A DNA stretch of 15,605 nucleotides from Mageeibacillus sp. UBA1212 (GTDB taxonomy: Bacteria; Bacillota; Clostridia; UBA1212): assembly GCA_002309655.1 (NCBI GenBank), contig DBXM01000011.1, positions 1 to 15,605 on the forward strand. Reading direction: 5' to 3'. A program made the translations under genes and the position numbers. The notes beneath the pieces were generated by a model. That model did no database searches. It saw only the letters and a list, made by a program, of their open reading frames with translations, and was not told where the DNA came from. This document shows positions 6,233 to 13,314 of the stretch, piece after piece. Position 1 is the stretch's first letter, and every line of letters starts with the position of its first letter.

Positions 6233-8728
6233 ATGTCAAGAAAGGCTCTGCTTATCTTGTTAATGCTGACAGTTGTTATGATTTTTAGCGCTTGCGGGAA
6301 GGAACCCGCGGAAGAAACCGGCCCGTTGCCGCCTTTTACCGAAACGTCTTTGAAGGCCTCGAACGTGGCGCGCGAAGGCTTTGCCGTCGCATCCTCGTCG
6401 AAAGACGACGAGGGCTTTTCGAATCTTTTCCTGAACGACGGAGACCTGTCACACGGATTTTCGACAAAGTGGGGGAGGGGGAACGACACCTCCGCGCCGC
6501 ACTACGTTATGGTCGACCTCGCGGGAACGTACATCGTTGAAGGCGTCAAACTTTACCCGCTTAAGGGCGAAGAGGCAGGCTTCCCGGTCGACTTCGACGT
6601 TTTCGTCTCAACCGACAACGAAAACTATACGAAGGTGGCGTCAGTGGACGGCGCTTCCGCGGAGCAGGCAAAACAGGGACTCACGGTCGGCTTCGATCCG
6701 GTTGAGGCCTCGTACGTGAAGCTGGTGACAAGAACTGCGGGCTTCGGCGCAGACGGAAGAGGCGCATATCTCGCGCTGGCAGAATTCGAAGTGACGGGTC
6801 GGATAACCACTGGAAACAACATGATTCTGAACCGCGACGACATCTGGCTCTACCGCGATCCCGACACCACGCAGCAGCTGAAGGTGCTTTACTACAGGGA
6901 CGGTACGCAGCCTAAATCAAGGGAAAAACTCAGATTCTTTTCTGCCGACCCCTCGATCGCACGTGTCAACACCAAAGGACTGATCACTCCCGCGGCTCCG
7001 GGCGAGACGGTAATTTACGTATATGACGGCACCGACCGCGCTTCCTGCCGCGTGACAGTGAAGGAAGAGACAACGGACGAGTTCCGCGTCAGCGCTTTTT
7101 ACCATTCGTCCTTCGGTTCGCCGGAAACGTACGTAAAAGGGCTCCAAATCCTCAAGAACGCGGGTGTGGAATACATCGAGGATACGCGTTTTCACGACAA
7201 GGTCGGCAACAACGTCACGATGTACATGATCTACCTGTGTAACAAGCTCGGCCTTGCGTACTCGGTGTGCGACCGGGAAGGCGGCGAGGGAGGCTATCTC
7301 AAAATGACTGACAAGGAGATAATCGCCACCGTTCAAAAATACGAGAACCGCGCCGGATTGTACGGACTCTACCTCTGCGACGAACCCCACGAGGAATACA
7401 CGCAGTACGCGAAGGTCCACAGGCTCATCCAGGAGTACAACCCGCACCTGATACCGCATCTCAACCTTCTGCCGCCTTTCAATTTTGGAGGCACGGAGGA
7501 ATACTACACCGAATACGCTGCTGTCGCCGGCGGCGCGCGAAGGATGCGCTATCTGTCGTTTGACTTCTACCCGTTCCGCGTGAACAACTCGTTCGCCTCC
7601 GACTTCTACGGCGCGATCGACATGGTCCGGGAGGCGGGAATCAAGTACAACGCGGATACCGGCTACTATCTGCAGAGTATGATAATCAAGGGCGCCCACC
7701 CGCTGCTTTTCGAAAAGGAGCTCCGATACAACGCCTCTCTCGGCGCCGCGTACGGAATGAAGAACTACAAATGGTTCGTGGCGCTCACGCCGATAGGTGC
7801 GGAGGGCGAATCGTTTGAGACGGGTCTCGTTGGCCCGGATTTCGAGCCTGCCGCAAACTTTGAGGATATTTTAAAAACAAACGAAATGATAAAAGCCCTT
7901 GGCACGCGCCTGGGCGGCTACGACGCAATCGAAGTCTACCATACAAACAAAGGAGACGGTATCCGCGAGGTTCCTGAAAGATTCCTTCTGAAGCCTGCGG
8001 AAAAGCAACAGGCCATTTACACGCTATACCGTGCCAACGACGGATCGAACCGCCAGAGCATCCTTGTGACTAACAAGAGTTATCTTAAAGACGAGCCTGC
8101 GGAGTGCCGGTTCTCGCTGACGAAAAACGTAGAGGGTTTGAGGCTTTACGACCCGCTCACAGGCGCGGAATCCGTACTTGCGCCGGGAGAGGGCGGTGTT
8201 TATTCAGTTACGCTTGAACCCGGTGCTTGCGCATTGATCATACTGCCGGACGGTGTTGACGCGTCTTCCTCCGCCCATGTTAACTCTGACGGGAATGAAA
8301 ACCTTGCGCTTGGCAAGGCGGTATTCGTCACCTCGTCTCAGGCGCAATTCTGGGGCAAGAGCAACGTCGGCACGCATTTTCTGACTGACGGTGACCAGTT
8401 CAACGGATACTGGATATCGGAGGAAAACGACAAAGCCTGCGAGCTTTTGATCGACCTCGGAGAAACGTTCTCCATTGGCCGCGTTCAGTTTTACGGACAC
8501 GACGCGTTGGGCGACAGGTTCTGCAACAAGATAGCGGTCTCCGTGTCAGAAGACGGCGTCAATTACACCGAGGTCGCAAAGGCCTCCTCAAAAACGCCTC
8601 AATACCTTGGCGAATCGCTCGTGTGCCGCTTTGAAGCCGTCAACGCGCGTTACGTCCGCGTCAAACTGCTGGATAATAAACCCGGCGGAGGCACAGGCTT
8701 CGCTGAAATTGAAGTTTTTGCGTCTTGA
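6233..8728 (+). CDS. Lipoprotein with glycoside-hydrolase-like core and two F5/8-type C (CBM32-like) domains
   Basis: An 831-residue protein with signal peptide and lipobox FSAC (Cys21). Domains as read: a discoidin/F5-8 type C-like domain (about 41-189, with FLNDGD, DLAGTYIVEGVKLYP and VKLVTR marks), a bacterial Ig-like domain of BIG2 type (about 195-278, SADPSIARVNTKGLITPAAPG), a probable TIM-barrel (about 284-560), a beta domain (about 590-673) and a second F5/8-type C domain (about 688-831, with FLTDGD and ARYVRVKLLDN). The barrel has YGLYLCDEPHE, where Glu384 could be the general acid/base, and YLSFDFYPF at 440-448, both typical of clan GH-A-like enzymes. I cannot name the GH family or the nucleophile. 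AAAGGA lies nine bases before the ATG. It follows the acylation pair by 110 bases, so it may act on or bind the same polysaccharide. It could also be a binding protein that has lost activity. Confidence 0.85.
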   Translation: MSRKALLILLMLTVVMIFSACGKEPAEETGPLPPFTETSLKASNVAREGFAVASSSKDDEGFSNLFLNDGDLSHGFSTKWGRGNDTSAPHYVMVDLAGTYIVEGVKLYPLKGEEAGFPVDFDVFVSTDNENYTKVASVDGASAEQAKQGLTVGFDPVEASYVKLVTRTAGFGADGRGAYLALAEFEVTGRITTGNNMILNRDDIWLYRDPDTTQQLKVLYYRDGTQPKSREKLRFFSADPSIARVNTKGLITPAAPGETVIYVYDGTDRASCRVTVKEETTDEFRVSAFYHSSFGSPETYVKGLQILKNAGVEYIEDTRFHDKVGNNVTMYMIYLCNKLGLAYSVCDREGGEGGYLKMTDKEIIATVQKYENRAGLYGLYLCDEPHEEYTQYAKVHRLIQEYNPHLIPHLNLLPPFNFGGTEEYYTEYAAVAGGARRMRYLSFDFYPFRVNNSFASDFYGAIDMVREAGIKYNADTGYYLQSMIIKGAHPLLFEKELRYNASLGAAYGMKNYKWFVALTPIGAEGESFETGLVGPDFEPAANFEDILKTNEMIKALGTRLGGYDAIEVYHTNKGDGIREVPERFLLKPAEKQQAIYTLYRANDGSNRQSILVTNKSYLKDEPAECRFSLTKNVEGLRLYDPLTGAESVLAPGEGGVYSVTLEPGACALIILPDGVDASSSAHVNSDGNENLALGKAVFVTSSQAQFWGKSNVGTHFLTDGDQFNGYWISEENDKACELLIDLGETFSIGRVQFYGHDALGDRFCNKIAVSVSEDGVNYTEVAKASSKTPQYLGESLVCRFEAVNARYVRVKLLDNKPGGGTGFAEIEVFAS

Positions 8729-8806
8729 GCATTGCGATAATTACAAAATCCAAGGAGACACTACCCTTTCAAATGTCTTTTGGCGATTACATTCTACTAT
8801 GAGTTG

Positions 8807-8832
8807 TCGGGTATGTCTATCTTTTTACCCGA
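8807..8832 (+). terminator. Weak terminator-like hairpin after the lipoprotein gene
   Basis: TCGGGTA (8807-8813) and TACCCGA (8826-8832) form a perfect 7-bp stem around a 12-base loop, about 80 bases after the stop at 8728. The sequence after it (TTTCGAATTTG) is only mildly T-rich. It may end the operon that starts at 1962. Confidence 0.35.
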
Positions 8833-8894
8833 TTTCGAATTTGCGAACTTCGCTTGCATTAAGCGCCTGCGGCGGCTCATTGAGAGCGTTTTTG

Positions 8895-8924
8895 TTGACA
8901 AAACGCGCGGATTCGGGTTATAAT
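8895..8924 (+). promoter_or_regulatory. Consensus sigma-A promoter of the PHP gene
   Basis: Perfect hexamers TTGACA (8895-8900) and TATAAT (8919-8924) separated by 18 bases, ending 52 bases before the ATG at 8977. Both hexamers match the consensus exactly, the best promoter in the window, so the downstream gene is probably expressed independently and strongly. Confidence 0.8.
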
Positions 8925-8976
8925 CACGACCGCGGCGAAACCGCCGTCAGAAACGAAAAAACGCGGGGCGTTAACC

Positions 8977-9804
8977 ATGAAGTACTACGACTGTCACGTA
9001 CACACCAAAAACTCACACGATTCGCAGCAGGAAGCCGGCGAGCTTGTCAACGGACTGATAGCCGCGGGCGTTTCCGGCGTTTCCGTTACGGATCACCTCG
9101 ACACCATGCCGGGAAGCGACGAGTCCTTCGCGGACAACATCGGCGGCTCCTTTGAGTTCTACAGGGATGAACTGAAGCCACTCGCGGAGGAGAACGGTCT
9201 CGACGCCTTCTTCGGCGTGGAACTCGGCGACGGCATCAGGAACCCCGGCTTCGCGCTGGATTTTCCTTCCCGCTATCCATTTGACGTCATTCTCGGCTCT
9301 GTCCACAAAATCTATCTCGACGGCGGGAATTTCACTCTGTACCCACAACCGTACGAGAGCTTTTCCGCCGAAAAAAGAAGGCGCATCGTCGCGACGTATT
9401 ACGACGACGTTCTTCTGACCGCGAGCACCCTCGACATCGACGTGCTCTCCCACCTGACGCTGATAAACAGGTACAACGGATACCCGCTCACGAGCGACAT
9501 TTTCGACAGTGAATTCAAGGACCGCATCAACGACATTCTTGACACGATAATCAGGCGCGGCATCGCGCTGGAGATAAATTCGAAAGGGTTCGAAGGCGGA
9601 AGGCTGATGCCCGACCGGTACGTTATCGAGGAGTATTTCAGGAAGGGCGGACGCCTCATAACGCTCGGCTCCGACGCTCACCGCGGGGTCGACATAGGAA
9701 GAGGCTTTAAAGAGACGGCGCTGATGCTGCGGGAAATCGGCTTTAAGAGCATCAACTATTTCAAGGGGAGGGAGCCGGTCGAGTATCCGATTGACGCGGA
9801 GTGA
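8977..9804 (+). CDS. PHP-domain phosphoesterase, histidinol-phosphatase (HisJ/HisK) type
   Basis: A 275-residue cytoplasmic metal-dependent phosphatase, normal length for PHP-type histidinol phosphatases. These release phosphate from L-histidinol phosphate using a cluster of up to three metal ions. The metal-binding motifs are present in order: CHVHTKNSHDS (His7, His9, His14), VTDH (His40), GVELG (Glu82), LGSVH (His110), DVLSHL (His159) and LGSDAHR (Asp233, His235). Nothing suggests loss of activity. The start at 8977 has only a weak GGGG site. The gene sits alone between its own consensus promoter and a terminator, with no other histidine genes in the window. A PHP phosphatase acting on another small phosphate ester is therefore possible. 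Family call firm, substrate inferred. Confidence 0.9.
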   Translation: MKYYDCHVHTKNSHDSQQEAGELVNGLIAAGVSGVSVTDHLDTMPGSDESFADNIGGSFEFYRDELKPLAEENGLDAFFGVELGDGIRNPGFALDFPSRYPFDVILGSVHKIYLDGGNFTLYPQPYESFSAEKRRRIVATYYDDVLLTASTLDIDVLSHLTLINRYNGYPLTSDIFDSEFKDRINDILDTIIRRGIALEINSKGFEGGRLMPDRYVIEEYFRKGGRLITLGSDAHRGVDIGRGFKETALMLREIGFKSINYFKGREPVEYPIDAE

Positions 9805-9858
9805 ACCGTTCACGGCCTTAACTTGCGGCTGCTTCTGAAAAATAATATAAAGCCAGTA

Positions 9859-9900
9859 AAACGAACGAAACCCAGCTCATTGGCCGGGTTTCGCTCGTTT
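9859..9900. terminator. Bidirectional intrinsic terminator
   Basis: Arms AAACGAACGAAACCC (9859-9873) and GGGTTTCGCTCGTTT (9886-9900) pair over 15 positions with a single A/C mismatch around a 12-base loop. Both 3' arms end in TTT: the plus strand continues ATTGATTGTT, the minus strand TACTGGCTTTATATTATTTTT. It lies 54 bases after the PHP stop and 27 bases after the minus-strand mini-ORF stop, so it can serve both. Confidence 0.75.
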
Positions 9901-9927
9901 ATTGATTGTTAATTGTGTGACACTATT

Positions 9928-9972
9928 TCAACTCTTACTGCTGCTTTTGAGAGCGTTCTTGATTATGTACAT
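9928..9972 (-). pseudogene. 14-codon mini-ORF, possible relic of an FtsX-type ABC permease gene
   Basis: On the minus strand a very good ribosome site (AGGAGG at 9985-9980, seven bases of spacer) precedes ATG at 9972. The frame reads MYIIKNALKSSSKS and stops with TGA at 9930-9928. The first ten residues match the N-terminus that I recall for many clostridial FtsX/MacB-like ABC permeases (MYIxKNAxKSIxRSKGRN). The reading frame then ends and no membrane segment follows. Only 27 bases later comes the terminator at 9900-9859. The simplest reading is a permease gene that lost nearly all its body and kept its translation start. The alternatives are a genuine tiny peptide or a regulatory leader peptide. 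A TATAAT -10 lies at 10058-10053 but its -35 is poor. Confidence 0.45.
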
Positions 9973-10004
9973 GTTTGTTCCTCCTGAAACCGTGCCGGCA
10001 GTTT

Positions 10005-10016
10005 GCGGCCGGCCGC
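10005..10016. repeat. 12-bp perfect GC palindrome
   Basis: GCGGCCGGCCGC lies in the region between the mini-ORF and the XRE/sigma promoter. Just to its right the 9-mer TTCATTCCC is repeated (10019-10037). It may be a protein-binding palindrome or simply GC-rich spacer; nothing else in the sequence decides. Confidence 0.3.
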
Positions 10017-10135
10017 GGTTCATTCCCGATTCATTCCCGGTTGGGATTACGCATTATATTTAATGATAAAACTTAAAAAATCGCAAACCGGAGCAGGGGG
10101 GCGTTCTTCACGGCGGCGTTGTTGCGTTTTGTCAC

Positions 10136-10163
10136 TTTACATTGTCCGCTAAATAAGTATAAT
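10136..10163 (+). promoter_or_regulatory. Sigma-A-like promoter of the XRE/sigma-4 gene pair
   Basis: TTTACA (10136-10141) and TATAAT (10158-10163) are 16 bases apart, ending about 47 bases before the ATG at 10211. No obvious inverted repeat overlaps the hexamers. If the regulator acts on itself, a second, unrecognised promoter might also be present in this stretch. Confidence 0.6.
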
Positions 10164-10210
10164 GAAAAGGGTCTCGGGAACAGGCAGAAAAACCGGAGAG
10201 GAACGTGACG

Positions 10211-10669
10211 ATGACGGAAATCGGAAACAAAATTGCGTCGCTGAGGGCAGAACGGAATATCTCGCAGCAGGCGCTTGCCGACCGGCTGTTTGTTTCGCGC
10301 GTTCTTGTCTCCAAGTGGGAATCCGGTGAAAGGCGCCCCGACTACACGATGATAAAGAGCATCGCCGGCGTGTTCGGGGTTGAGCCCGGTGAAATTGCGG
10401 ACTTGAACAGTATCGCGGCGGAGGAACTGATGGAGTGCGTAGGCGGCGGCTGCGGACTTGAGGAGGACGAGCTCGCCCTGGCAATAGGCGCGTTCCTGAA
10501 GAAAAACAACGCCCTCGAGTCGAAAATATTCGTCCAGCGGTACTATTATCTGAAGTCGACGTCCGAGACCGCCACTCTCTTCGGGATAGGGGAGAATCAC
10601 GTAAGAAGCCTGCTCTCAAGGACCAGGCGCAAGCTGAAAAAGTTTTTAACGGAGTACAACGGATCATGA
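10211..10669 (+). CDS. XRE helix-turn-helix fused to sigma-70 region 4
   Basis: A 152-residue probable transcription regulator. Residues about 3-62 form an XRE/Cro-type domain (ISQQALADRLFVSRVLVSKW, then ESGERRPDYTMIKSIAGVFGV). Residues about 93-149 match sigma-70 region 4, the -35-recognising domain: KIFVQRYYYLKSTSETATLFGI, then HVRSLLSRTRRKLKKFL. Sigma region 2, needed for -10 melting in ordinary sigma factors, is absent, and the XRE domain takes its place. A linker with VGGGCGLEEDE joins the halves. ATG 10211 is preferred over the in-frame GTG 10205; GAGAGGA lies upstream of either. Its stop overlaps the next gene in ATGA, so the two are translationally coupled. In clostridia small sigma-region-4 proteins are often paired with a membrane anti-sigma protein, which fits here. 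It may act as a sigma-like activator, a repressor, or both. Confidence 0.85.
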   Translation: MTEIGNKIASLRAERNISQQALADRLFVSRVLVSKWESGERRPDYTMIKSIAGVFGVEPGEIADLNSIAAEELMECVGGGCGLEEDELALAIGAFLKKNNALESKIFVQRYYYLKSTSETATLFGIGENHVRSLLSRTRRKLKKFLTEYNGS

Positions 10670-11940
10670 ACAACGAAACGATTTTTAACGCCATCTCCAA
10701 GCTCGACGAGGAACTGATCGACGGAAGCTTTCCCGACGCCCAGCCCGCGAGGAAAAAGACGTCAACGGTACTCAAACTGGTTATAGCCGCCGCCGCGCTG
10801 CTCGCGGCGGCCGGCATCGGCGCGGGAGTCTCCGCGTACACCGCCGACGTCAGGGAATACAACGCCGCGCTGGAATTCTTTTCCTCCAACTCTCTTACCA
10901 CCGAGGGCCTCAACCGGTCCGAAATCAAAGAGGTGTACCGCGACATTACGTCCAACAGTTTTTCCAACAGCGCAACCGTAACTGCCATGAACAATTCGAT
11001 TCCCGGCCTCAGCCTTGAAGCCGGAGAGGCATCTTCCGCAGCCATGAACTCCGCCTGGATAAACAATATTGTGATCACGAAAGTGAAAAACTACATCTGC
11101 AACGGCCTGCGCTCCGCCGGCGACCCCGGCTTCGAGATTCCCGGGGAATGCACTCCTGCAGGCGACGGTAGTTACTATTTCTGCGAGATTTTTCCCGAAG
11201 CCTCATACAATTCATTCATCGCGAGCCTTGAAGCTCTCGGCTTCTCCTGCGCAAGGACCCTGAGCGGCGCGTTCCTTTTCAAGGACGACTGCGCGGTCTT
11301 TTTGGGTTACGCCGACTCTTATTTCACCCTCAGCTGGTATATGACGAGCCCCTATGCGCCGAAGTTCGGGGTCAGCGTCGCCGAGGCCAAGAAGCTGCTC
11401 TGCCCGGAGAAGAGCCTGTCGCCTGTCGCTTTTCATCCCATCGACGTGACTCCCGAAGGCTTCTACGTGAAGACGGGCGGACAGCTGTTCGCGGTTCCTG
11501 TCTACACGTACGACGAATATGCGAACTGGGAAGGGAACGGACTGACCCGCGAAGAGAACGAACACTACTACTACGCCGTGTACTACGTCAACGGGTCGCA
11601 GATCATCCCTATCGGCAGAGAGAATATCGCGATTTTCGACATCGACGGCGACGGCACTGAGGAAACCTGCTATTTGTCTTACGGCCCAACAAGCGGACTG
11701 TTCACGTTCGGGGTCACAGTTGAATACGCCAAAGGATCTCTCTACCGCATCTTCCTTACCGATTACACGCAGCTGTCCTTTGTTGAAAAAGACGGAACGG
11801 TAAAGCTCCGCGCCGCGGACCCGACGTCAGACGGGGAACACTTTTTCGACATCAAAATCGAAAACAATCCGGACGGCAGCGACACCGTCGCCCTCTATGA
11901 GAACGGGGAACCGCTCCGCACCTGGGGCACGCGGAAATGA
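10666..11940 (+). CDS. Transmembrane anti-sigma-like protein with large extracytoplasmic sensor domain
   Basis: A 424-residue single-pass protein. The N-terminus (MNNETIFNAISKLDEELIDG) resembles the short cytoplasmic segment of clostridial membrane proteins encoded beside small sigma factors, followed by basic residues and a membrane helix (about 34-57). The outside part has a less conserved stretch (58-135), then about 280 residues shared with the lipoprotein at 12034. Shared marks: FLFKDDC, TLSWY, HPIDVTPEGFY, TGGQLFAVPVYTYD, DIDGDGTEE (325-333, EF-hand-like), YGPTSGLFTF and GEPLRTWG at the C-terminus. The start overlaps the regulator stop (ATGA). By position and topology it should hold the XRE/sigma-4 protein at the membrane until an outside signal arrives. 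Anti-sigma function is inferred; no known anti-sigma motif such as a zinc HxxxCxxC is present. Confidence 0.8.
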   Translation: MNNETIFNAISKLDEELIDGSFPDAQPARKKTSTVLKLVIAAAALLAAAGIGAGVSAYTADVREYNAALEFFSSNSLTTEGLNRSEIKEVYRDITSNSFSNSATVTAMNNSIPGLSLEAGEASSAAMNSAWINNIVITKVKNYICNGLRSAGDPGFEIPGECTPAGDGSYYFCEIFPEASYNSFIASLEALGFSCARTLSGAFLFKDDCAVFLGYADSYFTLSWYMTSPYAPKFGVSVAEAKKLLCPEKSLSPVAFHPIDVTPEGFYVKTGGQLFAVPVYTYDEYANWEGNGLTREENEHYYYAVYYVNGSQIIPIGRENIAIFDIDGDGTEETCYLSYGPTSGLFTFGVTVEYAKGSLYRIFLTDYTQLSFVEKDGTVKLRAADPTSDGEHFFDIKIENNPDGSDTVALYENGEPLRTWGTRK

Positions 11941-11973
11941 CAGCCGGGAATGAATCTTCATCAAGTTTATATT

Positions 11974-11995
11974 ATTGATTGGCACAAGAATCAAT
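11974..11995. promoter_or_regulatory. 7-bp inverted repeat upstream of the lipoprotein gene
   Basis: ATTGATT (11974-11980) and AATCAAT (11989-11995) are perfect complements separated by eight bases, in the 93-base gap before the gene at 12034. This is a plausible operator for a dimeric regulator such as an XRE protein. No strong -35/-10 pair can be placed around it, so the assignment is tentative. Confidence 0.3.
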
Positions 11996-12033
11996 TATGA
12001 AGTACCGCAAAAGTCTACGGAGGCTATGAAATA

Positions 12034-13092
12034 ATGATAATTGACAGATTTCATATAGTTAAAAGGCTGGTTGCAGCATTTCTGATTTCTGCCACAGTGG
12101 TTGCGCTGCCGTTTCTTTCATCATGCCGGAAATCTAAAATGAATAAGGTCGATAATACTTCATCTGTTCAGCCTCGCATACATGCACCAACAGTTTTTCA
12201 AAGCAGCAAACTGTGGTATTGCAATCGGTTTGATTCAATGGGAGAACCGCCTTTTTCATTGCCGGAAGGATCACCGGACATTGACCAAGGGTATAGATAT
12301 TATTATTCATACGATCATTTTTCCAAAGCCGAATATAATCGCTTTGTTTCAAACCTTGAAAAATCGGGCTTTGAACTTGTGACGATGAAATACAGTCGTT
12401 TTCTTTTCCGCGACGATTGTATGATTTTTATGAATTATAGTAAGGACAAAGAACTTCTCACTTTGTCATGGTATTCCAAAAGCCAATATGCGAAGAATGA
12501 CGGCGAAGTTTCTTCATTTCCGTGGTATGATAGAAATGACAGTCTTTCAAAAATCAAAATACATCCTATAAACGTAACGCCCGAAGGATTCTATGAGTTG
12601 ACCGGAGGACAGATGTTTGCGGTTCCTTTTTACTCATATGACAGCTATAAAGCTTCCGGACAGGAAAGCCTCATGTTTGAGGATAATGAATGGTATAACT
12701 GCATGGTTTGCTTTGTGAAAGATGATACGGTTCTAAGTACTTCGATGGAGTCTGTTGCAGTCTGCGACGTTGACGGAGATCAGTTGAACGACGTGCTGCT
12801 GTTGTCATTTGGCCCGACCAGCGGATTATTTACTTTCAATGTAACTGCTGTAACCAAGAATGGTATATTCGACACTATTTTCAACACCAATTTTTATAAC
12901 CTCGGCTTTGCGAACAAAGACGGGCAAATTGTCATTGAAGGAGTTGGATACGATCTTGAACAACATTTTTTCGATGTCGTTTTGGAAAAAGTTGGAGATG
13001 AAACTGTTGTAATGTTGTATGACGCGGGAGAACCGCTCCGAATGTGGGGAGCCCCGAACACCAGGAACTTTACTGTATCGCCGGAAAGCTGA
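12034..13092 (+). CDS. Lipoprotein paralogue of the upstream sensor ectodomain
   Basis: A 352-residue protein with a signal peptide and lipobox FLSSC (Cys31). From about residue 55 onward it aligns with the outside domain of the protein at 10666: YCNRFDSMGEPPFSLPEG, FLFRDDC, LTLSWYSKSQYA, HPINVTPEGFYELTGGQ, DVDGDQLND (245-253), FGPTSGLFTF and GEPLRMWG. It lacks the anti-sigma-like N-terminus and the membrane helix of that protein. ACGGAGG (12017-12023) lies ten bases before the ATG; an ATG at 12026 is followed at once by AAA TAA and is not used. By hand count of sample lines the gene is near 40% GC, against the high 50s for its neighbour, so the pair is not a recent local duplication. It may bind the same ligand and tune the membrane sensor, but no function is proven. 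Confidence 0.85.
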   Translation: MIIDRFHIVKRLVAAFLISATVVALPFLSSCRKSKMNKVDNTSSVQPRIHAPTVFQSSKLWYCNRFDSMGEPPFSLPEGSPDIDQGYRYYYSYDHFSKAEYNRFVSNLEKSGFELVTMKYSRFLFRDDCMIFMNYSKDKELLTLSWYSKSQYAKNDGEVSSFPWYDRNDSLSKIKIHPINVTPEGFYELTGGQMFAVPFYSYDSYKASGQESLMFEDNEWYNCMVCFVKDDTVLSTSMESVAVCDVDGDQLNDVLLLSFGPTSGLFTFNVTAVTKNGIFDTIFNTNFYNLGFANKDGQIVIEGVGYDLEQHFFDVVLEKVGDETVVMLYDAGEPLRMWGAPNTRNFTVSPES

Positions 13093-13125
13093 TTGCTGTC
13101 CGAATCTAAGTATTCAACCAGCCGA

Positions 13126-13202
13126 TTGTGAACAATTCAAGTTTTAAAGCTTCCCCAGTCCAATTCCGGTAAAAAACCCTCAAACCCAATTTCGTATCTA
13201 TT
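13126..13202. repeat. ~78-bp dispersed repeat, left copy (interrupted)
   Basis: This 77-base stretch is closely similar to 15472-15550 in the same orientation. Shared blocks include AACAATTCAAGT, CCCCAGTCCAATTCCGGT, AAACCC and CTCAAACCCAATTTCGTATCTATT (given here by their ends). The left copy lacks the small GGGGCTTTCCCC hairpin of the right copy. It lies just after the lipoprotein stop at 13092, and its end carries the 14-bp repeat that borders the foldback element. Confidence 0.8.
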
Positions 13203-13213
13203 TATTTTGATGA

Positions 13214-13284
13214 TTTTAGGGGCAAAATCACTGTCGCTCAAAGGCGACAATAAGGCTCAAAACGAGCCGATTTTGCCCCTAAAA
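13214..13284. other. 71-base foldback structure: 16-bp stem enclosing two hairpins
   Basis: TTTTAGGGGCAAAATC (13214-13229) pairs perfectly with GATTTTGCCCCTAAAA (13269-13284). Inside lie two further hairpins: TGTCGC/GCGACA (13232-13237 with 13244-13249, 6-base loop) and GGCTC/GAGCC (13254-13258 with 13264-13268, 5-base loop), giving a compact three-way junction. Such a fold could belong to a small structured RNA or to the ends of a foldback element. On RNA level both strands could form it. The hairpin at 13290-13314 follows immediately and would terminate a plus-strand transcript. I do not recognise an RNA family. Confidence 0.6.
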
Positions 13285-13289
13285 CGACG

Positions 13290-13314
13290 AAAACCCAGGC
13301 TGTTCCCGGGTTTT
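13290..13314 (+). terminator. Intrinsic terminator directly after the three-way junction
   Basis: AAAACCCAGG (13290-13299) pairs with CCCGGGTTTT (13305-13314) with one mismatch around a 5-base loop, and TTTTCTTGATTT runs from the 3' arm. It may end a transcript of the structured element or read-through from the lipoprotein gene at 12034. On the minus strand the A-rich arm gives a T-run too, so it may also stop transcripts coming from 13511. Confidence 0.55.

Noticed and set aside
12026..12034. ATG at 12026 as start or leader of the lipoprotein gene
   Set aside because: It is followed by AAA TAA, lies only two bases from the ribosome site and is out of use; the signal peptide begins at 12034.
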